The position numbers were made by a program, and so were the translations under genes. From NCBI GenBank assembly GCA_002842515.1, contig PHDC01000001.1, forward strand, positions 620,001 through 684,000: a DNA stretch of 64,000 nucleotides, written 5' to 3'. Positions 20,181 through 29,304 of this stretch are shown here, in pieces. The DNA is from Bacteroidetes bacterium HGW-Bacteroidetes-5 (GTDB lineage: Bacteria; Bacteroidota; Bacteroidia; Bacteroidales; UBA932). Within the stretch, counting starts at the first letter, position 1. Each line of letters begins with the position of its first letter. The notes beneath the pieces are model-generated. The model was not told the origin of the DNA, searched no databases, and saw only the letters and a list, made by a program, of their open reading frames with translations.

Positions 20181-21146
20181 CTATTTTTCTACAGTAAAGA
20201 GTGACTCAACAAACTCCTTTTTGTTGAACACCTGAAGATCTTCAATTTTTTCTCCGACACCTATAAACTTAACCGGTATCTTGAACTGGTCTGAGATACC
20301 GATAACAACGCCCCCTTTTGCAGTACCGTCAAGCTTTGTCACGGCAAGAGCGGTAACATCGGTAGCCTTTGTAAACTCTTTGGCCTGCTGATATGCGTTC
20401 TGCCCGGTAGAGCCGTCAAGCACAAGCAACACCTCGTGAGGAGCATCAGGAATTATCTTTCTCATCACATTCCGGATCTTTGTGAGCTCATTCATCAGAT
20501 TAACCTTATTATGAAGCCTGCCGGCGGTGTCTATTAAAACAACATCAATGTTTTGCGATATTGCAGATGAGATTGTATCGAATGCAACAGAGGCAGGATC
20601 TGCTCCCATCTTCTGTTTTACGATTGGAACCCCTGCTCTCTCGCTCCAGATAGTTAATTGTTCAACAGCTGCTGCACGAAATGTGTCTGCTGCGCCAAGA
20701 ATAACGGTTTTTCCGGAAGCTTTTAACCTTGCTGCCAGTTTGCCTATAGTTGTTGTCTTCCCAACTCCGTTTACGCCCACAACCATAATAACATAGGGTT
20801 TACGGGAAAAGTCAAACGGCTCCTCCTCCCTAAAGTTCTCATCTATATTTAAAAGAGCCTCTATCTCCTCTCTTAATATCATATTGAGCTCTGCAGAGTT
20901 GAGAAACTTATCTCTCGACACCCTCTCCTCAAGTCGCTCAATTATTCTAAGTGTTGTCTCCACTCCGATATCAGATGCAATAAGAGCCTCTTCGATATCG
21001 TCCAGAGTGTTCTCATCTACCCTTGATTTGCCTGCAACAGCTCTTGCAAGCTTGTCAAATATACCGGATTTTGTCTTCTCCAGCCCCTGTTCAAGAGCAC
21101 TCTTCTCCTGTTTTGATTTTGAACCGAAAATTCCGAAAATTGCCAT
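20181..21146 (-). CDS. ftsY: Signal recognition particle receptor FtsY
   Basis: FtsY is the membrane-associated GTPase that docks SRP-ribosome complexes. The NG domain is complete: GVNGVGKTTT (G1), DTFRAAA, DTAGRLHN (G3) and TKLDGTAKGG (G4/G5). At 321 residues it lacks the long acidic A domain of E. coli and has only a short charged N-terminus, as in most Bacteroidota. A TAnnTTTG box lies just after the terminator of the upstream ribosomal-protein genes, so it likely has its own promoter. Confidence 0.97.
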   Translation of the reverse strand: MAIFGIFGSKSKQEKSALEQGLEKTKSGIFDKLARAVAGKSRVDENTLDDIEEALIASDIGVETTLRIIERLEERVSRDKFLNSAELNMILREEIEALLNIDENFREEEPFDFSRKPYVIMVVGVNGVGKTTTIGKLAARLKASGKTVILGAADTFRAAAVEQLTIWSERAGVPIVKQKMGADPASVAFDTISSAISQNIDVVLIDTAGRLHNKVNLMNELTKIRNVMRKIIPDAPHEVLLVLDGSTGQNAYQQAKEFTKATDVTALAVTKLDGTAKGGVVIGISDQFKIPVKFIGVGEKIEDLQVFNKKEFVESLFTVEK

Positions 21147-21164
21147 AGTGAATTATTAAACCTT

Positions 21165-21172
21165 CAAAGATA
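21165..21172 (-). promoter_or_regulatory. -7 box for ftsY
   Basis: TATCTTTG on the minus strand fits TAnnTTTG exactly, 18 nt upstream of the ftsY ATG. It begins right where the U-tract of the preceding terminator ends, so termination and reinitiation are packed into about 40 nt. Confidence 0.6.
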
Positions 21173-21173
21173 C

Positions 21174-21205
21174 AAAAAAAGAGTGGCTACAAGCCACCCC
21201 TCTTT
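21174..21205 (-). terminator. Rho-independent terminator after the rpmB-rpmG-DUF4295 genes
   Basis: On the minus strand a stem GTGGCT-TGT-AGCCAC, extended by GAG/CTC-type pairing, is followed by seven T residues (21180-21174). It ends the small ribosomal-protein transcript 26 nt after the DUF4295 stop. Confidence 0.8.
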
Positions 21206-21230
21206 CAAAAATCTATTATTACAGCTTAAT

Positions 21231-21392
21231 TTATTTCTTGCTGAAAAACTCCTTTACGCCGTCAATCGGAATCATCTCCTCTTTGAATGCGTAAGAACCA
21301 CTACGGTCTGAACGAACCATACGAATGCATTTCACACTTGTCTTACCGGATCCTTTTCCACCGCCGAATGTAGCAACTACTTTCTTTGCCAT
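21231..21392 (-). CDS. DUF4295 small basic protein
   Basis: An ATG at 21392 opens a 53-residue frame (MAKKVVATFGGGKGSGKT at the start, DGVKEFFSKK at the end). This is the short DUF4295 protein found almost only in Bacteroidota directly after rpmG. It is basic and follows ribosomal protein genes, so a ribosome-linked role is plausible but unproven. The Gly/Lys-rich start resembles a P-loop only superficially; the protein is far too short for an NTPase. Confidence 0.88.
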   Translation of the reverse strand: MAKKVVATFGGGKGSGKTSVKCIRMVRSDRSGSYAFKEEMIPIDGVKEFFSKK

Positions 21393-21415
21393 TTTATATC
21401 TTTTTTAAATTGTTC

Positions 21416-21598
21416 TTATTTAATCTCGCGATGAAGAGTAACTTTCTTCAGATAAGGATTGTATTTTTTACGCTCCAGGCGCTGGGTAGTATTCTTCTTG
21501 TTCTTGGTAGTTATATACCTGGAAATTCCCGGTACACCACTCTCTCTTTGCTCGGTGCACTCCAGAATCACCTGAACCCTATTACCTTTCTTTGCCAT
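21416..21598 (-). CDS. rpmG: 50S ribosomal protein L33
   Basis: The 60-residue product begins [16 protein letters not shown] and ends [16 protein letters not shown], the standard L33 pattern, without the zinc-binding Cys pairs of the metal-bound form (a single Cys remains). It lies 13 nt after rpmB and 23 nt before the DUF4295 gene. Confidence 0.96.
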   Translation of the reverse strand: MAKKGNRVQVILECTEQRESGVPGISRYITTKNKKNTTQRLERKKYNPYLKKVTLHREIK

Positions 21599-21611
21599 AT
21601 TGCTTTAATAT

Positions 21612-21854
21612 TTAAACCACATTAAGAAAACCTTTAGCCTTTGCATCTTTAAGAACAGCGCTAAGGCCTTTTTTATTTATTGTGCGCATCCCTGCGGCCG
21701 AAACCTTAAGGCTCACGAACCTACTCTCCTCCTCTAACCAAAAACGTTTGTTTTGAAGATTAGGAGCAAACTCACGCTTTGTTCTGCGCTTAGAGTGAGA
21801 AACATTGTTCCCAATCATCCTTTTTTTTCCTGTAACTTGACAAACTCGTGCCAT
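21612..21854 (-). CDS. rpmB: 50S ribosomal protein L28
   Basis: The 80-residue product has the L28 start [20 protein letters not shown] and the conserved [10 protein letters not shown] and [12 protein letters not shown] segments. It is the first gene of a three-gene transcript with rpmG and DUF4295. Confidence 0.97.
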   Translation of the reverse strand: MARVCQVTGKKRMIGNNVSHSKRRTKREFAPNLQNKRFWLEEESRFVSLKVSAAGMRTINKKGLSAVLKDAKAKGFLNVV

Positions 21855-21890
21855 TGTATATCGTAAAATTTAATATTTTTTCAAGGGTTG

Positions 21891-21922
21891 CAAATATCGT
21901 GAATATTTTTGTTTTATCCAAA
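21891..21922 (-). promoter_or_regulatory. Candidate promoter for rpmB-rpmG-DUF4295
   Basis: The minus strand has TTTG (21922-21919), a 20-nt spacer, then GATATTTG (21898-21891), which differs from TAnnTTTG at one position. It lies about 37 nt upstream of the rpmB ATG. Confidence 0.45.
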
Positions 21923-21926
21923 ATAT

Positions 21927-23282
21927 TTACACAAATTTAAAAATCCTCTTCCATCGAATACTCTTTGGAAAAGTTTTATACTGGTCCTTCGAGAACCAGA
22001 TAACCGAAGGGGAACCTACAACGTGAGACTCCGGTACAAAGCCCCAGTAACGGGAATCCAGGGAGTTATGTCTGTTGTCGCCCATCATAAAATAGTAGTC
22101 CATCTTAAAGGTATAACTAGATGCGGGAACTCCATTTATATAAATGGTGCTATCCTTTACCTCGAGAGTATTCTTCTCGTATGATGTTATTATCCTGGTG
22201 TAAAGCGGCAGATTTCCCTCATTCAGCTCCACAGTTGCTCCTTTGGCAGGAATCCACAGCGGACCATAATTATCGCGGGTCCATTTGAAATTATCACCCT
22301 CCGAAAAAGGGAAAATCATTAACGGAAAATCAGGAAAATCCGGTGGATAGATATCAATATTCTGTCTTATTTCCAATACATTAGACATACTTGCAATGCT
22401 CTTAACTTCATCTTCGTTAAGAGGGAAAGCAGAGTAGCCCGGCATTGAAGAGTCAAAATATATCTCTTCCTGGCTTAACCCCAACCCTTCAATAATTTTC
22501 GCATTGAAAGGAGTCCCGTTTGTGAAAATACGGTAGGTGTTCTGGACTCCCCCCAGCGCCTGCTGAGGTGCTCCGTTTACATATACCTTACCGTTAATAA
22601 TCTCAAGTGTGTCTCCTGCTATGGCTACACATCTCTTTACATAGTTATCCTTTTTATCATCCGGTCTTACAACAACCGGCCCGTACATCATCTGCGTTTG
22701 CTCTCTTCCGTGAATTCTTACGTGAGTATAGTAATCCTCTGTAGGTATCGCCTTAAGGACGGTATCACCGTGAGGAAAATTAAATACTACTATATCGTCT
22801 CTCTTCACCTTTGAAAGACCCGCAAGTCTTCTGTAGGGATTCTGTATCCATTTAAGATATGACTCACCCCCTGTAACAGGAAGAATGTTATGTACAAGCG
22901 GAAAAGAGAGAGGTGTCTGCGAAACCTTCGGCCCGTATGCGAGTTTGCTTACAAACAGGTAATCACCCGTCATAAGACTCCTCTCCATAGAGGATGTGGG
23001 AATCATATACGCCTCAAAAAAGAAAGATTTAATAAAGGTAGAGACCACAAGTGCAAAAATAATTGCATCCAGCCAGTCCAGCCACGCATTTCTCTTCTCT
23101 CCCTCTTTATAATTTTTTTTCCAGAATGCCCACTTAACCTTTCGGGTAATAAAGATATCAAAAATAACCGCCAGCCCAAGAATGAACCACCAATTACCGA
23201 ACCATATCACCCAAAGCAAGTAGATGAATGCCCAAATTGAAAATCTGAACCATCTGTTGCCTGTTATTTGGAGTGTATTCAA
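21927..23282 (-). CDS. lepB: Signal peptidase I, long Bacteroidota form
   Basis: Signal peptidase I removes signal peptides on the outer face of the inner membrane. The Ser nucleophile lies in IPTSSMERSL and the general-base Lys in YVKRCVAIAGD; MGDNRHNSLDSRYWG is box E. At 451 residues it is longer than the E. coli form because of a large insertion between the Lys box and box E. Two hydrophobic segments precede the Ser box. The only reasonable start is a TTG at 23282, 7 nt after the rplT stop, so translation is probably coupled to the ribosomal operon. Confidence 0.95.
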   Translation of the reverse strand: MNTLQITGNRWFRFSIWAFIYLLWVIWFGNWWFILGLAVIFDIFITRKVKWAFWKKNYKEGEKRNAWLDWLDAIIFALVVSTFIKSFFFEAYMIPTSSMERSLMTGDYLFVSKLAYGPKVSQTPLSFPLVHNILPVTGGESYLKWIQNPYRRLAGLSKVKRDDIVVFNFPHGDTVLKAIPTEDYYTHVRIHGREQTQMMYGPVVVRPDDKKDNYVKRCVAIAGDTLEIINGKVYVNGAPQQALGGVQNTYRIFTNGTPFNAKIIEGLGLSQEEIYFDSSMPGYSAFPLNEDEVKSIASMSNVLEIRQNIDIYPPDFPDFPLMIFPFSEGDNFKWTRDNYGPLWIPAKGATVELNEGNLPLYTRIITSYEKNTLEVKDSTIYINGVPASSYTFKMDYYFMMGDNRHNSLDSRYWGFVPESHVVGSPSVIWFSKDQYKTFPKSIRWKRIFKFV

Positions 23283-23289
23283 TTTAATT

Positions 23290-23634
23290 CTATTTTACAG
23301 AGTTGATGATAGCTTCAAAAGCCTGAGGGTTGTTCATTGCAAGGTCTGCAAGAACTTTACGATTCAGACCTACATTGCCTTTGGCTAATTTGCCGATGAA
23401 CTGTGAATAGTTCATACCGTGCTCTCTTGCCGCAGCATTTATCCTTTGAATCCAAAGAGCGCGGAAACTGCGTTTTTTGTTTTTACGGTCGCGGTAGGCA
23501 TAGGTAAGACCCTTCTCATAGGTGTTCTTAGCTACTGTCCATACATTTGCACGAGCAAGGAAATTACCGCGTGTTAATTTTAGAATTTTTTTACGGCGGG
23601 CTCTTGAGGCCACCGAATTTACCGATCTTGGCAT
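23290..23634 (-). CDS. rplT: 50S ribosomal protein L20
   Basis: The 114-residue product shows the L20 hallmarks [25 protein letters not shown] and [10 protein letters not shown]20 is an early assembly protein and in several bacteria represses its own operon by binding the mRNA. The 88-nt spacer to rpmI is longer than the other gaps of this operon and could hold such a site. Confidence 0.97.
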   Translation of the reverse strand: MPRSVNSVASRARRKKILKLTRGNFLARANVWTVAKNTYEKGLTYAYRDRKNKKRSFRALWIQRINAAAREHGMNYSQFIGKLAKGNVGLNRKVLADLAMNNPQAFEAIINSVK

Positions 23635-23722
23635 ACTACACTAGTTGGTTTTAAGAATGTCAGCGCTCTCCTGTTTATGAGAAACTTTTCCTGCTGTTCA
23701 TTCAGGTTAATAAATAAATAAA

Positions 23723-23917
23723 TTAAGCAACCAAAAGAGCTTTGATTCTCTTTTCGTCTGACACCGATACCAGTGCAGAGTAGGTTAAATTCCTCTTCTG
23801 TTTGGTGGTCTTCTTTGTAAGAATGTGACTCTTATAGGCGTGCTTTCTCTTCACTTTACCTGTTCCGGTAAGCTTAAAACGCTTTTTAGCACCGGAGTTG
23901 GTCTTAATCTTTGGCAT
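23723..23917 (-). CDS. rpmI: 50S ribosomal protein L35
   Basis: The 64-residue basic product begins [20 protein letters not shown] and contains KHILTKK-type repeats ([15 protein letters not shown]), as in L35. It lies 36 nt after infC in the classic infC-rpmI-rplT order. Confidence 0.97.
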   Translation of the reverse strand: MPKIKTNSGAKKRFKLTGTGKVKRKHAYKSHILTKKTTKQKRNLTYSALVSVSDEKRIKALLVA

Positions 23918-23953
23918 TGTACTTATCTGTTTTAATTTAAAGTGTTTACAATT

Positions 23954-24571
23954 TTACTTCTTCTTGACGGGGGTCATCATCATAATCATTCTCTTTCCCT
24001 CAAGCTTTGGCATCTGATCTGCTTTGCCGAAATCTTCCAGCTCAAGTGCAAATCTTAACAGCAGTTTTTCTCCCTGTTCTGCAAAAAGTATTGACCTTCC
24101 CTTAAAAAAGACATAGGCCTTTACTTTTGCTCCTTCGCTCAGAAATGTCTGTGCGTGTTTTAGTTTAAATTGATAATCGTGCTCATCGGTATTGGGACCG
24201 AATCTTATCTCCTTGATTATTATTTTTGTGGCATTGGCCTTCATCTCCTTTGCCTTCTTCTTCTGTTGGTAGATGTACTTTTGATAATCAACTATCTTAC
24301 AAACAGGTGGATCAATATTTGGTGTAATCTCAACCAGGTCCAGCCCTAACGCCTCAGCCATCCTGATTGCCTCCGGTAGAGAGAAAACTCCAGGATTGGG
24401 TACATTATCCCCTACTACTCGAACTTTTTGAGCAGTAATATCATTATTCATCCTTGGTCCATCATCAACCCTGCGTGACATACTTCTTCTGTCACCAGGT
24501 CTGTTATTTGGAGATGAACTGTTTGTCCTTTTGACAAACCCTCCGGGACGAGGTTTAAATGGTGTAGCGAT
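23954..24571 (-). CDS. infC: Translation initiation factor IF-3, AUC start
   Basis: IF-3 keeps ribosomal subunits apart and proofreads start codons. The N domain (about 42-105, [24 protein letters not shown]) and C domain (about 120-200, [21 protein letters not shown]) are complete. The first ATG in frame is at 24481, but the frame is open 30 codons further to an ATC at 24569-24571 that is preceded by a full AGGAGG 7 nt upstream, rare in this genome. IF-3 genes classically use AUU or AUC so that the factor represses its own translation, so I place the start there (205 residues). The added N-terminus is Pro/Arg/Ser-rich and probably disordered. The gene is 38 nt after thrS. Confidence 0.9.
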   Translation of the reverse strand: MATPFKPRPGGFVKRTNSSSPNNRPGDRRSMSRRVDDGPRMNNDITAQKVRVVGDNVPNPGVFSLPEAIRMAEALGLDLVEITPNIDPPVCKIVDYQKYIYQQKKKAKEMKANATKIIIKEIRFGPNTDEHDYQFKLKHAQTFLSEGAKVKAYVFFKGRSILFAEQGEKLLLRFALELEDFGKADQMPKLEGKRMIMMMTPVKKK

Positions 24572-24576
24572 AAGTT

Positions 24577-24584
24577 TTCCTCCT
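24577..24584 (-). promoter_or_regulatory. Strong Shine-Dalgarno sequence deciding the infC start
   Basis: The minus strand reads TAGGAGGA here, with 7 nt between AGGAGG and the ATC codon at 24571. Most genes in the window have no such sequence, which argues that this one marks a real start. Confidence 0.75.
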
Positions 24585-24609
24585 AAATTTTAGTTAATAA
24601 TCTATATGC

Positions 24610-26547
24610 TTAATAATCTATTTGCTGTTTTACCTCTGCATTAACCATCTCCGCAAACTCTACAACTGACATTTGGCCCTTATCTCCATCTCCCTGTTTG
24701 CGCACGGAGATCATCTCTGTCTCCATCTCTTTCTCACCAACAATCAAGAGGAATGGAACTCTTTTCAGTTCATTCTCCCTGATTTTCTTGCCGATTGTCT
24801 CGTTGCGGTCGTCAATTGAGGCGCGAATATCGTTATTATTCAAGAATTCTACAACTTTTTTTGCATAATCGTTGTACTTTTCACTTATAGGGAGCACAAC
24901 AGCCTGCTCCGGGGTTAGCCAAAGCGGGAATTTTCCACCGGTATGCTCAATGAGAACAGCAACAAACCTCTCCATAGAACCGAACGGGGCTCTGTGAATC
25001 ATTACAGGCCTGTGTCTTTTGTCATCTGCTCCGATATACTCCAGCTCAAATCTCTCCGGCAAATTATAATCTACCTGAATTGTACCAAGTTGCCACTTTC
25101 TTCCAATAGCGTCTCTCACCATAAAGTCCAGCTTGGGGCCGTAGAATGCAGCCTCACCCAGCTCAACAACAGTTTTTAGCCCTTTCTCTGCAGATGCTTC
25201 AATAATTGCAGCCTCTGCTTTTTCCCAATTCTCGTCGCTTCCTATGTACTTCTCTCTGTTTGAAGGATCACGAAGTGAGATCTGTGCAGTATAATCTTTA
25301 AAGTCAAGAGTTTTAAATATGTATAAAACAATGTCAATAACCTTGATAAACTCCTCTTTCAGCTGATCCGGACGGCAGAATATGTGTGCATCATCCTGAG
25401 TAAAACCTCTCACTCTTGTTAGCCCGTGAAGCTCTCCACTCTGCTCATAGCGGTAAACGGTTCCAAACTCTGCCAGCCTTAATGGCATATCTTTGTATGA
25501 TCTTGGTTTAGTTTTATATATCTCGCAGTGGTGAGGGCAGTTCATAGGTTTTAACAAAAACTCCTCTCCCTCCTGTGGTGTATGGATTGGCTGGAAAGAG
25601 TCCTTGCCGTATTTTGCATAGTGTCCGGAAGTTACATAGAGCTCCTTCTGACCGATGTGAGGCGTAATTACAGGGAGGTAACCATATCTCTTTTGAACGC
25701 CTTTCAGGAAATTCTCCAATCTCTCGCGCAACATTGCCCCTTTTGGTAACCATAAAGGGAGCCCTTGCCCCACTCTGGCAGAGAACGCAAATAGCTCCAG
25801 CTCTTTGCCAAGCTTTCTGTGGTCTCTCTTTTTAGCCTCTTCGAGCATTACCAGATACTCATCTAAAAGTTTCTTCTGCGGGAATGTAACTCCGTAAATA
25901 CGGGTCAGCATCTTGTTCTTCTCATCCCCTCTCCAATATGCACCTGCAATTGAGGTGAGTTTTACAGCCTTGATTACTGATGTGTCTGCAAGATGTGGGC
26001 CGCGACACAAATCTGTAAAGGTTCCATTGGTATAAAACGAGATTGTTCCATCTTCCAGATCCTTTATCAGCTCACATTTATACTCATCTCCTTTCTCTAC
26101 ATAAGTAGACATCGCCTCCTCTTTACTTATCTCCCTGCGCACAAACGTCTGCTTCTCTCTGGCAAGTTCCAGCATTCTCTCCTCTATTCTTTTAAGATCC
26201 GACTCAGTAATCTGCCTATCTCCTGTATCCACATCATAGTAGAAGCCAACCTCTATAGCAGGACCTATCCCAAATTTAATTCCCGGGAATAGCTGCTCGA
26301 GAGCCTCAGCCATAAGGTGTGAAGATGAGTGCCAGAATGTACTCTTTGCCTGCGGATCCTCCCATTTATGCAGTTTTATTGATGAATCTGAGTTAATGGC
26401 TCTGTTAATCTCAAATATCTGGTTGTTTACAGTCGCAGCCAAAACCTCTGCTGCAAGCCTTGGACTTATCGAATTTGCAATATCAAAAGCAGTTACTCCA
26501 TTTTCAAACTGGCGGATACTGCCATCCGGGAAAGTAATATTAATCAT
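24610..26547 (-). CDS. thrS: Threonyl-tRNA synthetase
   Basis: ThrRS charges tRNA-Thr and edits Ser-tRNA-Thr. I use the ATG at 26547 ([17 protein letters not shown]), giving 645 residues; a TTG four codons earlier would lie almost on the transcription start. Domains in order: TGS (1-62), editing domain with HxxxH ([10 protein letters not shown]) and CRGPH, class II core with motif 2 around [17 protein letters not shown] and motif 3 around [11 protein letters not shown], and the C-terminal anticodon-binding domain. The Cys/His/His zinc site is visible (MNCPHHCE and IHRAPF). It leads the thrS-infC-rpmI-rplT-lepB run. Confidence 0.97.
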   Translation of the reverse strand: MINITFPDGSIRQFENGVTAFDIANSISPRLAAEVLAATVNNQIFEINRAINSDSSIKLHKWEDPQAKSTFWHSSSHLMAEALEQLFPGIKFGIGPAIEVGFYYDVDTGDRQITESDLKRIEERMLELAREKQTFVRREISKEEAMSTYVEKGDEYKCELIKDLEDGTISFYTNGTFTDLCRGPHLADTSVIKAVKLTSIAGAYWRGDEKNKMLTRIYGVTFPQKKLLDEYLVMLEEAKKRDHRKLGKELELFAFSARVGQGLPLWLPKGAMLRERLENFLKGVQKRYGYLPVITPHIGQKELYVTSGHYAKYGKDSFQPIHTPQEGEEFLLKPMNCPHHCEIYKTKPRSYKDMPLRLAEFGTVYRYEQSGELHGLTRVRGFTQDDAHIFCRPDQLKEEFIKVIDIVLYIFKTLDFKDYTAQISLRDPSNREKYIGSDENWEKAEAAIIEASAEKGLKTVVELGEAAFYGPKLDFMVRDAIGRKWQLGTIQVDYNLPERFELEYIGADDKRHRPVMIHRAPFGSMERFVAVLIEHTGGKFPLWLTPEQAVVLPISEKYNDYAKKVVEFLNNNDIRASIDDRNETIGKKIRENELKRVPFLLIVGEKEMETEMISVRKQGDGDKGQMSVVEFAEMVNAEVKQQIDY

Positions 26548-26573
26548 CTCTTCGTTCAATTCTAATCAATTGG

Positions 26574-26581
26574 CAAAGATA
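26574..26581 (-). promoter_or_regulatory. -7 box for the thrS operon
   Basis: TATCTTTG on the minus strand fits TAnnTTTG exactly and lies 27 nt upstream of the thrS ATG. Confidence 0.6.
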
Positions 26582-26607
26582 ATCATATTTTTAAAAAAAC
26601 TCTAAAT

Positions 26608-26638
26608 TTTGCTACCATAAGGATTTTAGCTATTTTTG
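26608..26638 (+). promoter_or_regulatory. Promoter for the DUF4199-glycosyltransferase genes
   Basis: TTTG (26608-26611), a 19-nt spacer and TATTTTTG (26631-26638) form a full TTTG-N19-TAnnTTTG promoter, the best in the window. The ATG is 41 nt downstream of the box. Confidence 0.7.
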
Positions 26639-26679
26639 AGGAAAATAATATCAGCACTTAACCAATTAACTTAAATATT

Positions 26680-27192
26680 ATGCAATCGAACAAATGGAGT
26701 ATCGCTGCCACATACGGATTGTTACTGGCTCTGGTAACAATAGTTTACACACTAATCCAGACAGTGTTTGCTCCCGGTACAGCTATCAGTCTGTTACTTT
26801 GGGCAGCAAAATTTGTCGGGAGCATTTGGCTTCTTCTATATTTTATTAAGGAGTATTCTGCATCGGCAGAGGTTTTCACCTATAAAGAGGGCTTTAGATT
26901 TGGGTTCATAACAAGCGTCTTCTCTTCAATTATTTTTGCCGCGTATATATTTATTCATTACGCGCTTATATTCCCGGATTCAATTGCAGTGCAGATGGAG
27001 GCTGCTATGACAATGATGGGATCTTCCAACCCGGATGCTGCAGAACAGATTGCATCAATAGAGGAGATCTTTCCTCAGCTGATGTTTGTTGTATTTCTTT
27101 TTTACAACTCAATATTCGGGGCCATTGTATCTGCAATAATTGCGAACTATACCAAGAAGGGGGACATTTTCACCGGAAGCGAAACTATTTAA
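26680..27192 (+). CDS. DUF4199 membrane protein
   Basis: This 170-residue protein has four hydrophobic segments (about 6-30, 34-60, 70-102 and 128-152) and the YKEGFRFGFITS motif before the third, which fit the DUF4199 family of Bacteroidota inner-membrane proteins. It lies 12 nt upstream of a glycosyltransferase gene, an arrangement that is common for this family. The function is unknown. Confidence 0.88.
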   Translation: MQSNKWSIAATYGLLLALVTIVYTLIQTVFAPGTAISLLLWAAKFVGSIWLLLYFIKEYSASAEVFTYKEGFRFGFITSVFSSIIFAAYIFIHYALIFPDSIAVQMEAAMTMMGSSNPDAAEQIASIEEIFPQLMFVVFLFYNSIFGAIVSAIIANYTKKGDIFTGSETI

Positions 27193-27204
27193 AACCAGAC
27201 AAAG

Positions 27205-28152
27205 ATGAATCTCTCAATTGTAATTTCTGTATATAACGAAGAGGAGTCTCTGCGCGAACTCATACCCTGGATAAAAGAGGCACTTTCCGGAGAGAGTATG
27301 GAGTATGAGATTATTCTTATTGATGACGGCAGTACAGATTCTTCCTGGAGTATAATTGAAGAGCTTTCAAAAGAGTATCCTATAAAAGGGATCTCTTTCC
27401 GGAGAAATTACGGAAAATCTGCCGCACTCTATTGCGGATTTGAACTCGCACAAGGAGATATTGTTGTGACAATGGATGCAGATCTGCAGGATAGTCCCGA
27501 GGAGATTCCGGGGCTGGTTGCTATGATTAAAGCTGAGAATCTTGACATTGTTTCAGGCTGGAAAAAGAAACGCTACGATGGCTTCTTCTCAAAAAACCTT
27601 CCATCGCGAATCTACAACTCTGCGGCAAGAAAAGTTACCAAAATCAAGCTGCACGATATGAACTGCGGTCTCAAGGCATACAAGAGAGAGGTAGTTAAGA
27701 ATATAGAGGTTTACGGAGAGATGCATCGCTACATACCATATCTTTCTAAAAACGCAGGTTTTACAAAAATTGGGGAGAAAGTTGTAAAGCACCAACCGAG
27801 AAAATTCGGTAAGAGTAAATTTGGCAAGAGCCGGTTTATTAACGGATTTCTGGACCTTCTCACTCTTTGGTTTCTATCCCGTTTCGGAAAGAAGCCAATG
27901 CACTTCTTCGGGCTTGTCGGTTCACTCACTTTTTTAATAGGATCACTCACCTCACTTTATCTAATTATTAACAAAATTGTAACCCAGTCTAAAGGGTTAC
28001 CTTTTAGAGCCGTAACAGACCAACCGCTGTTTTATATCTCCCTAGTTGCGTTAATTATTGGTATGCAGCTGTTTCTATCCGGGTTTTTGGCTGAATTAAT
28101 ATCCCGAAACGGCAGTGAGAGAAATCATTATAAAATAAAAAAATCGATATAA
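27205..28152 (+). CDS. Family 2 glycosyltransferase, DPM1/GtrB-like
   Basis: The 315-residue protein has a GT2 (GT-A fold) domain (about 1-220) with IDDGSTDSSW, the DxD-type MDADLQDSPEEI and a SGWKKKRYDG acceptor loop, followed by two C-terminal membrane helices (about 230-262 and 274-300). This layout matches bacterial polyprenyl-phosphate sugar transferases such as GtrB/DPM1-like enzymes, which load one sugar from a nucleotide donor onto undecaprenyl phosphate at the inner membrane. The sugar is not predictable. It is coupled to the DUF4199 gene and 48 nt upstream of the actin-like gene. Confidence 0.93.
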   Translation: MNLSIVISVYNEEESLRELIPWIKEALSGESMEYEIILIDDGSTDSSWSIIEELSKEYPIKGISFRRNYGKSAALYCGFELAQGDIVVTMDADLQDSPEEIPGLVAMIKAENLDIVSGWKKKRYDGFFSKNLPSRIYNSAARKVTKIKLHDMNCGLKAYKREVVKNIEVYGEMHRYIPYLSKNAGFTKIGEKVVKHQPRKFGKSKFGKSRFINGFLDLLTLWFLSRFGKKPMHFFGLVGSLTFLIGSLTSLYLIINKIVTQSKGLPFRAVTDQPLFYISLVALIIGMQLFLSGFLAELISRNGSERNHYKIKKSI

Positions 28153-28200
28153 CTTTACATATCAATATTTTTTTTGTACTTTCACGGAAAATTTTTTACT

Positions 28201-29289
28201 ATGATAAAAACTTACTCTTTTCCAAGCGTATACGAGTCAACGCTAAGAGACTTTTCTACCAGTAATGATCCTATCCTTGGTTTTTCTAAATTAAAATTTG
28301 ATGGTGCGAATTATTTGGTTGGATTACAAGCTCTTAACGAAGGCGTTTCTCCTCACAAATCAATAAATGCATCACCAGAGGATGTAGATTATAAAATTAT
28401 TACTCAATCTGCACTTCTGCTTGCCAGTAATGCTCTAAAAGGTGAGTCAAAAAACGGCAAGGTTCCTAAAATGGTAGTAACAAGCGGATTCCCTTACGCT
28501 ACCTACCAATTTAATAAAGATAATGCCATCGAGTATTATAAAGAGGAGAAGATTATCACTTACTACAAAGCAGATGACAATGGCTCACTCAGTTCTGAGC
28601 AGAGAGTTGTTTCAGTAGCATCTGCAAATGTAATTCCTGAGCTTGTTGGTTGTGACATAGCTGTAAGAAAAGGTGACCAACCTGTTGATGGAAACTTCAT
28701 AATAATCAGTCTGGGTTACGGTACTTGCGAGGGAGCTGTAAGTACACCGGAAGGTCTAACTACCAGGTCTTTCTTTAGCACTCACGGTATAAGTTATCCC
28801 GTGAATGTATTCAGTCAGGAGATCAGTAAACACACCTATTTGAAACTAAGAACAGAACACCAGATAGATCATCTGTTCTCTAAAGGTTTTATGTTTGTAG
28901 AGAGAAAGAGAAAAGATTTTACTGAGGAGAAGAAACTTGCAATCAGTATGTACTATAACAATGTTATCTCTCCTACCATAAGGCGCTATATTACAGATGA
29001 AGACTTTGAAAACTGTCAAAAAATGATTCTTGTCGGTGGAGGTGCACTACACAAAGATCTTGTTGAGATGTTCAATGAGGAGTTTGGTGAAATTTGTAAT
29101 ATCTCCATTTTCAATGCTCCTGAGAAATGTGCCTCTATCGGATATGCACTCTACTCAAAAGCATCTGTTGAGAATAAAGAGGGAGATGGATTCTCCTACA
29201 CTCCGGACTCAGAGGAAAAAGTTGTGTATGTAGGGATAGATATCGGAAACGCCAATACCTGCGTCTCTGTGATATCAAACTCATACTAA
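28201..29289 (+). CDS. Actin-like ATPase (ParM/StbA-like), apparently circularly permuted
   Basis: The 362-residue protein starts at the ATG 28201 (a TTG nine codons earlier is less likely). The fold markers of actin-like ATPases are present but in unusual order: an N-terminal FPSV and a NYLVGLQAL strand, which normally follow phosphate-1; phosphate-2 at 166-180 (FIIISLGYGTCEGAV); the adenosine motif at 275-284 (MILVGGGALH); ASIGYALYS at 311-319; a polar linker; and, as the very last strand, VVYVGIDIGNANTCVSVI (341-358), a near-perfect phosphate-1 motif that normally opens the protein. Only 48 nt separate the ATG from the upstream stop, with no second phosphate-1 coding there. A filament-forming cytoskeletal or segregation role is inferred. 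It is convergent with a bactofilin gene. Confidence 0.85.
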   Translation: MIKTYSFPSVYESTLRDFSTSNDPILGFSKLKFDGANYLVGLQALNEGVSPHKSINASPEDVDYKIITQSALLLASNALKGESKNGKVPKMVVTSGFPYATYQFNKDNAIEYYKEEKIITYYKADDNGSLSSEQRVVSVASANVIPELVGCDIAVRKGDQPVDGNFIIISLGYGTCEGAVSTPEGLTTRSFFSTHGISYPVNVFSQEISKHTYLKLRTEHQIDHLFSKGFMFVERKRKDFTEEKKLAISMYYNNVISPTIRRYITDEDFENCQKMILVGGGALHKDLVEMFNEEFGEICNISIFNAPEKCASIGYALYSKASVENKEGDGFSYTPDSEEKVVYVGIDIGNANTCVSVISNSY

Positions 29290-29304
29290 GAACCTAATAA
29301 CTAA

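Noticed and set aside
21390-21392. A P-loop NTPase in the DUF4295 protein because of its Gly-Lys-rich start
   Set aside because: The product has only 53 residues and no Walker B or strand-helix context.
26548-26559. Extension of thrS to a TTG at 26559, hisS to TTG 44575 and HlyD to TTG 54768
   Set aside because: Each has a nearby ATG that gives the family-typical N-terminus, and for thrS and hisS the TTG lies almost on the predicted transcription start.
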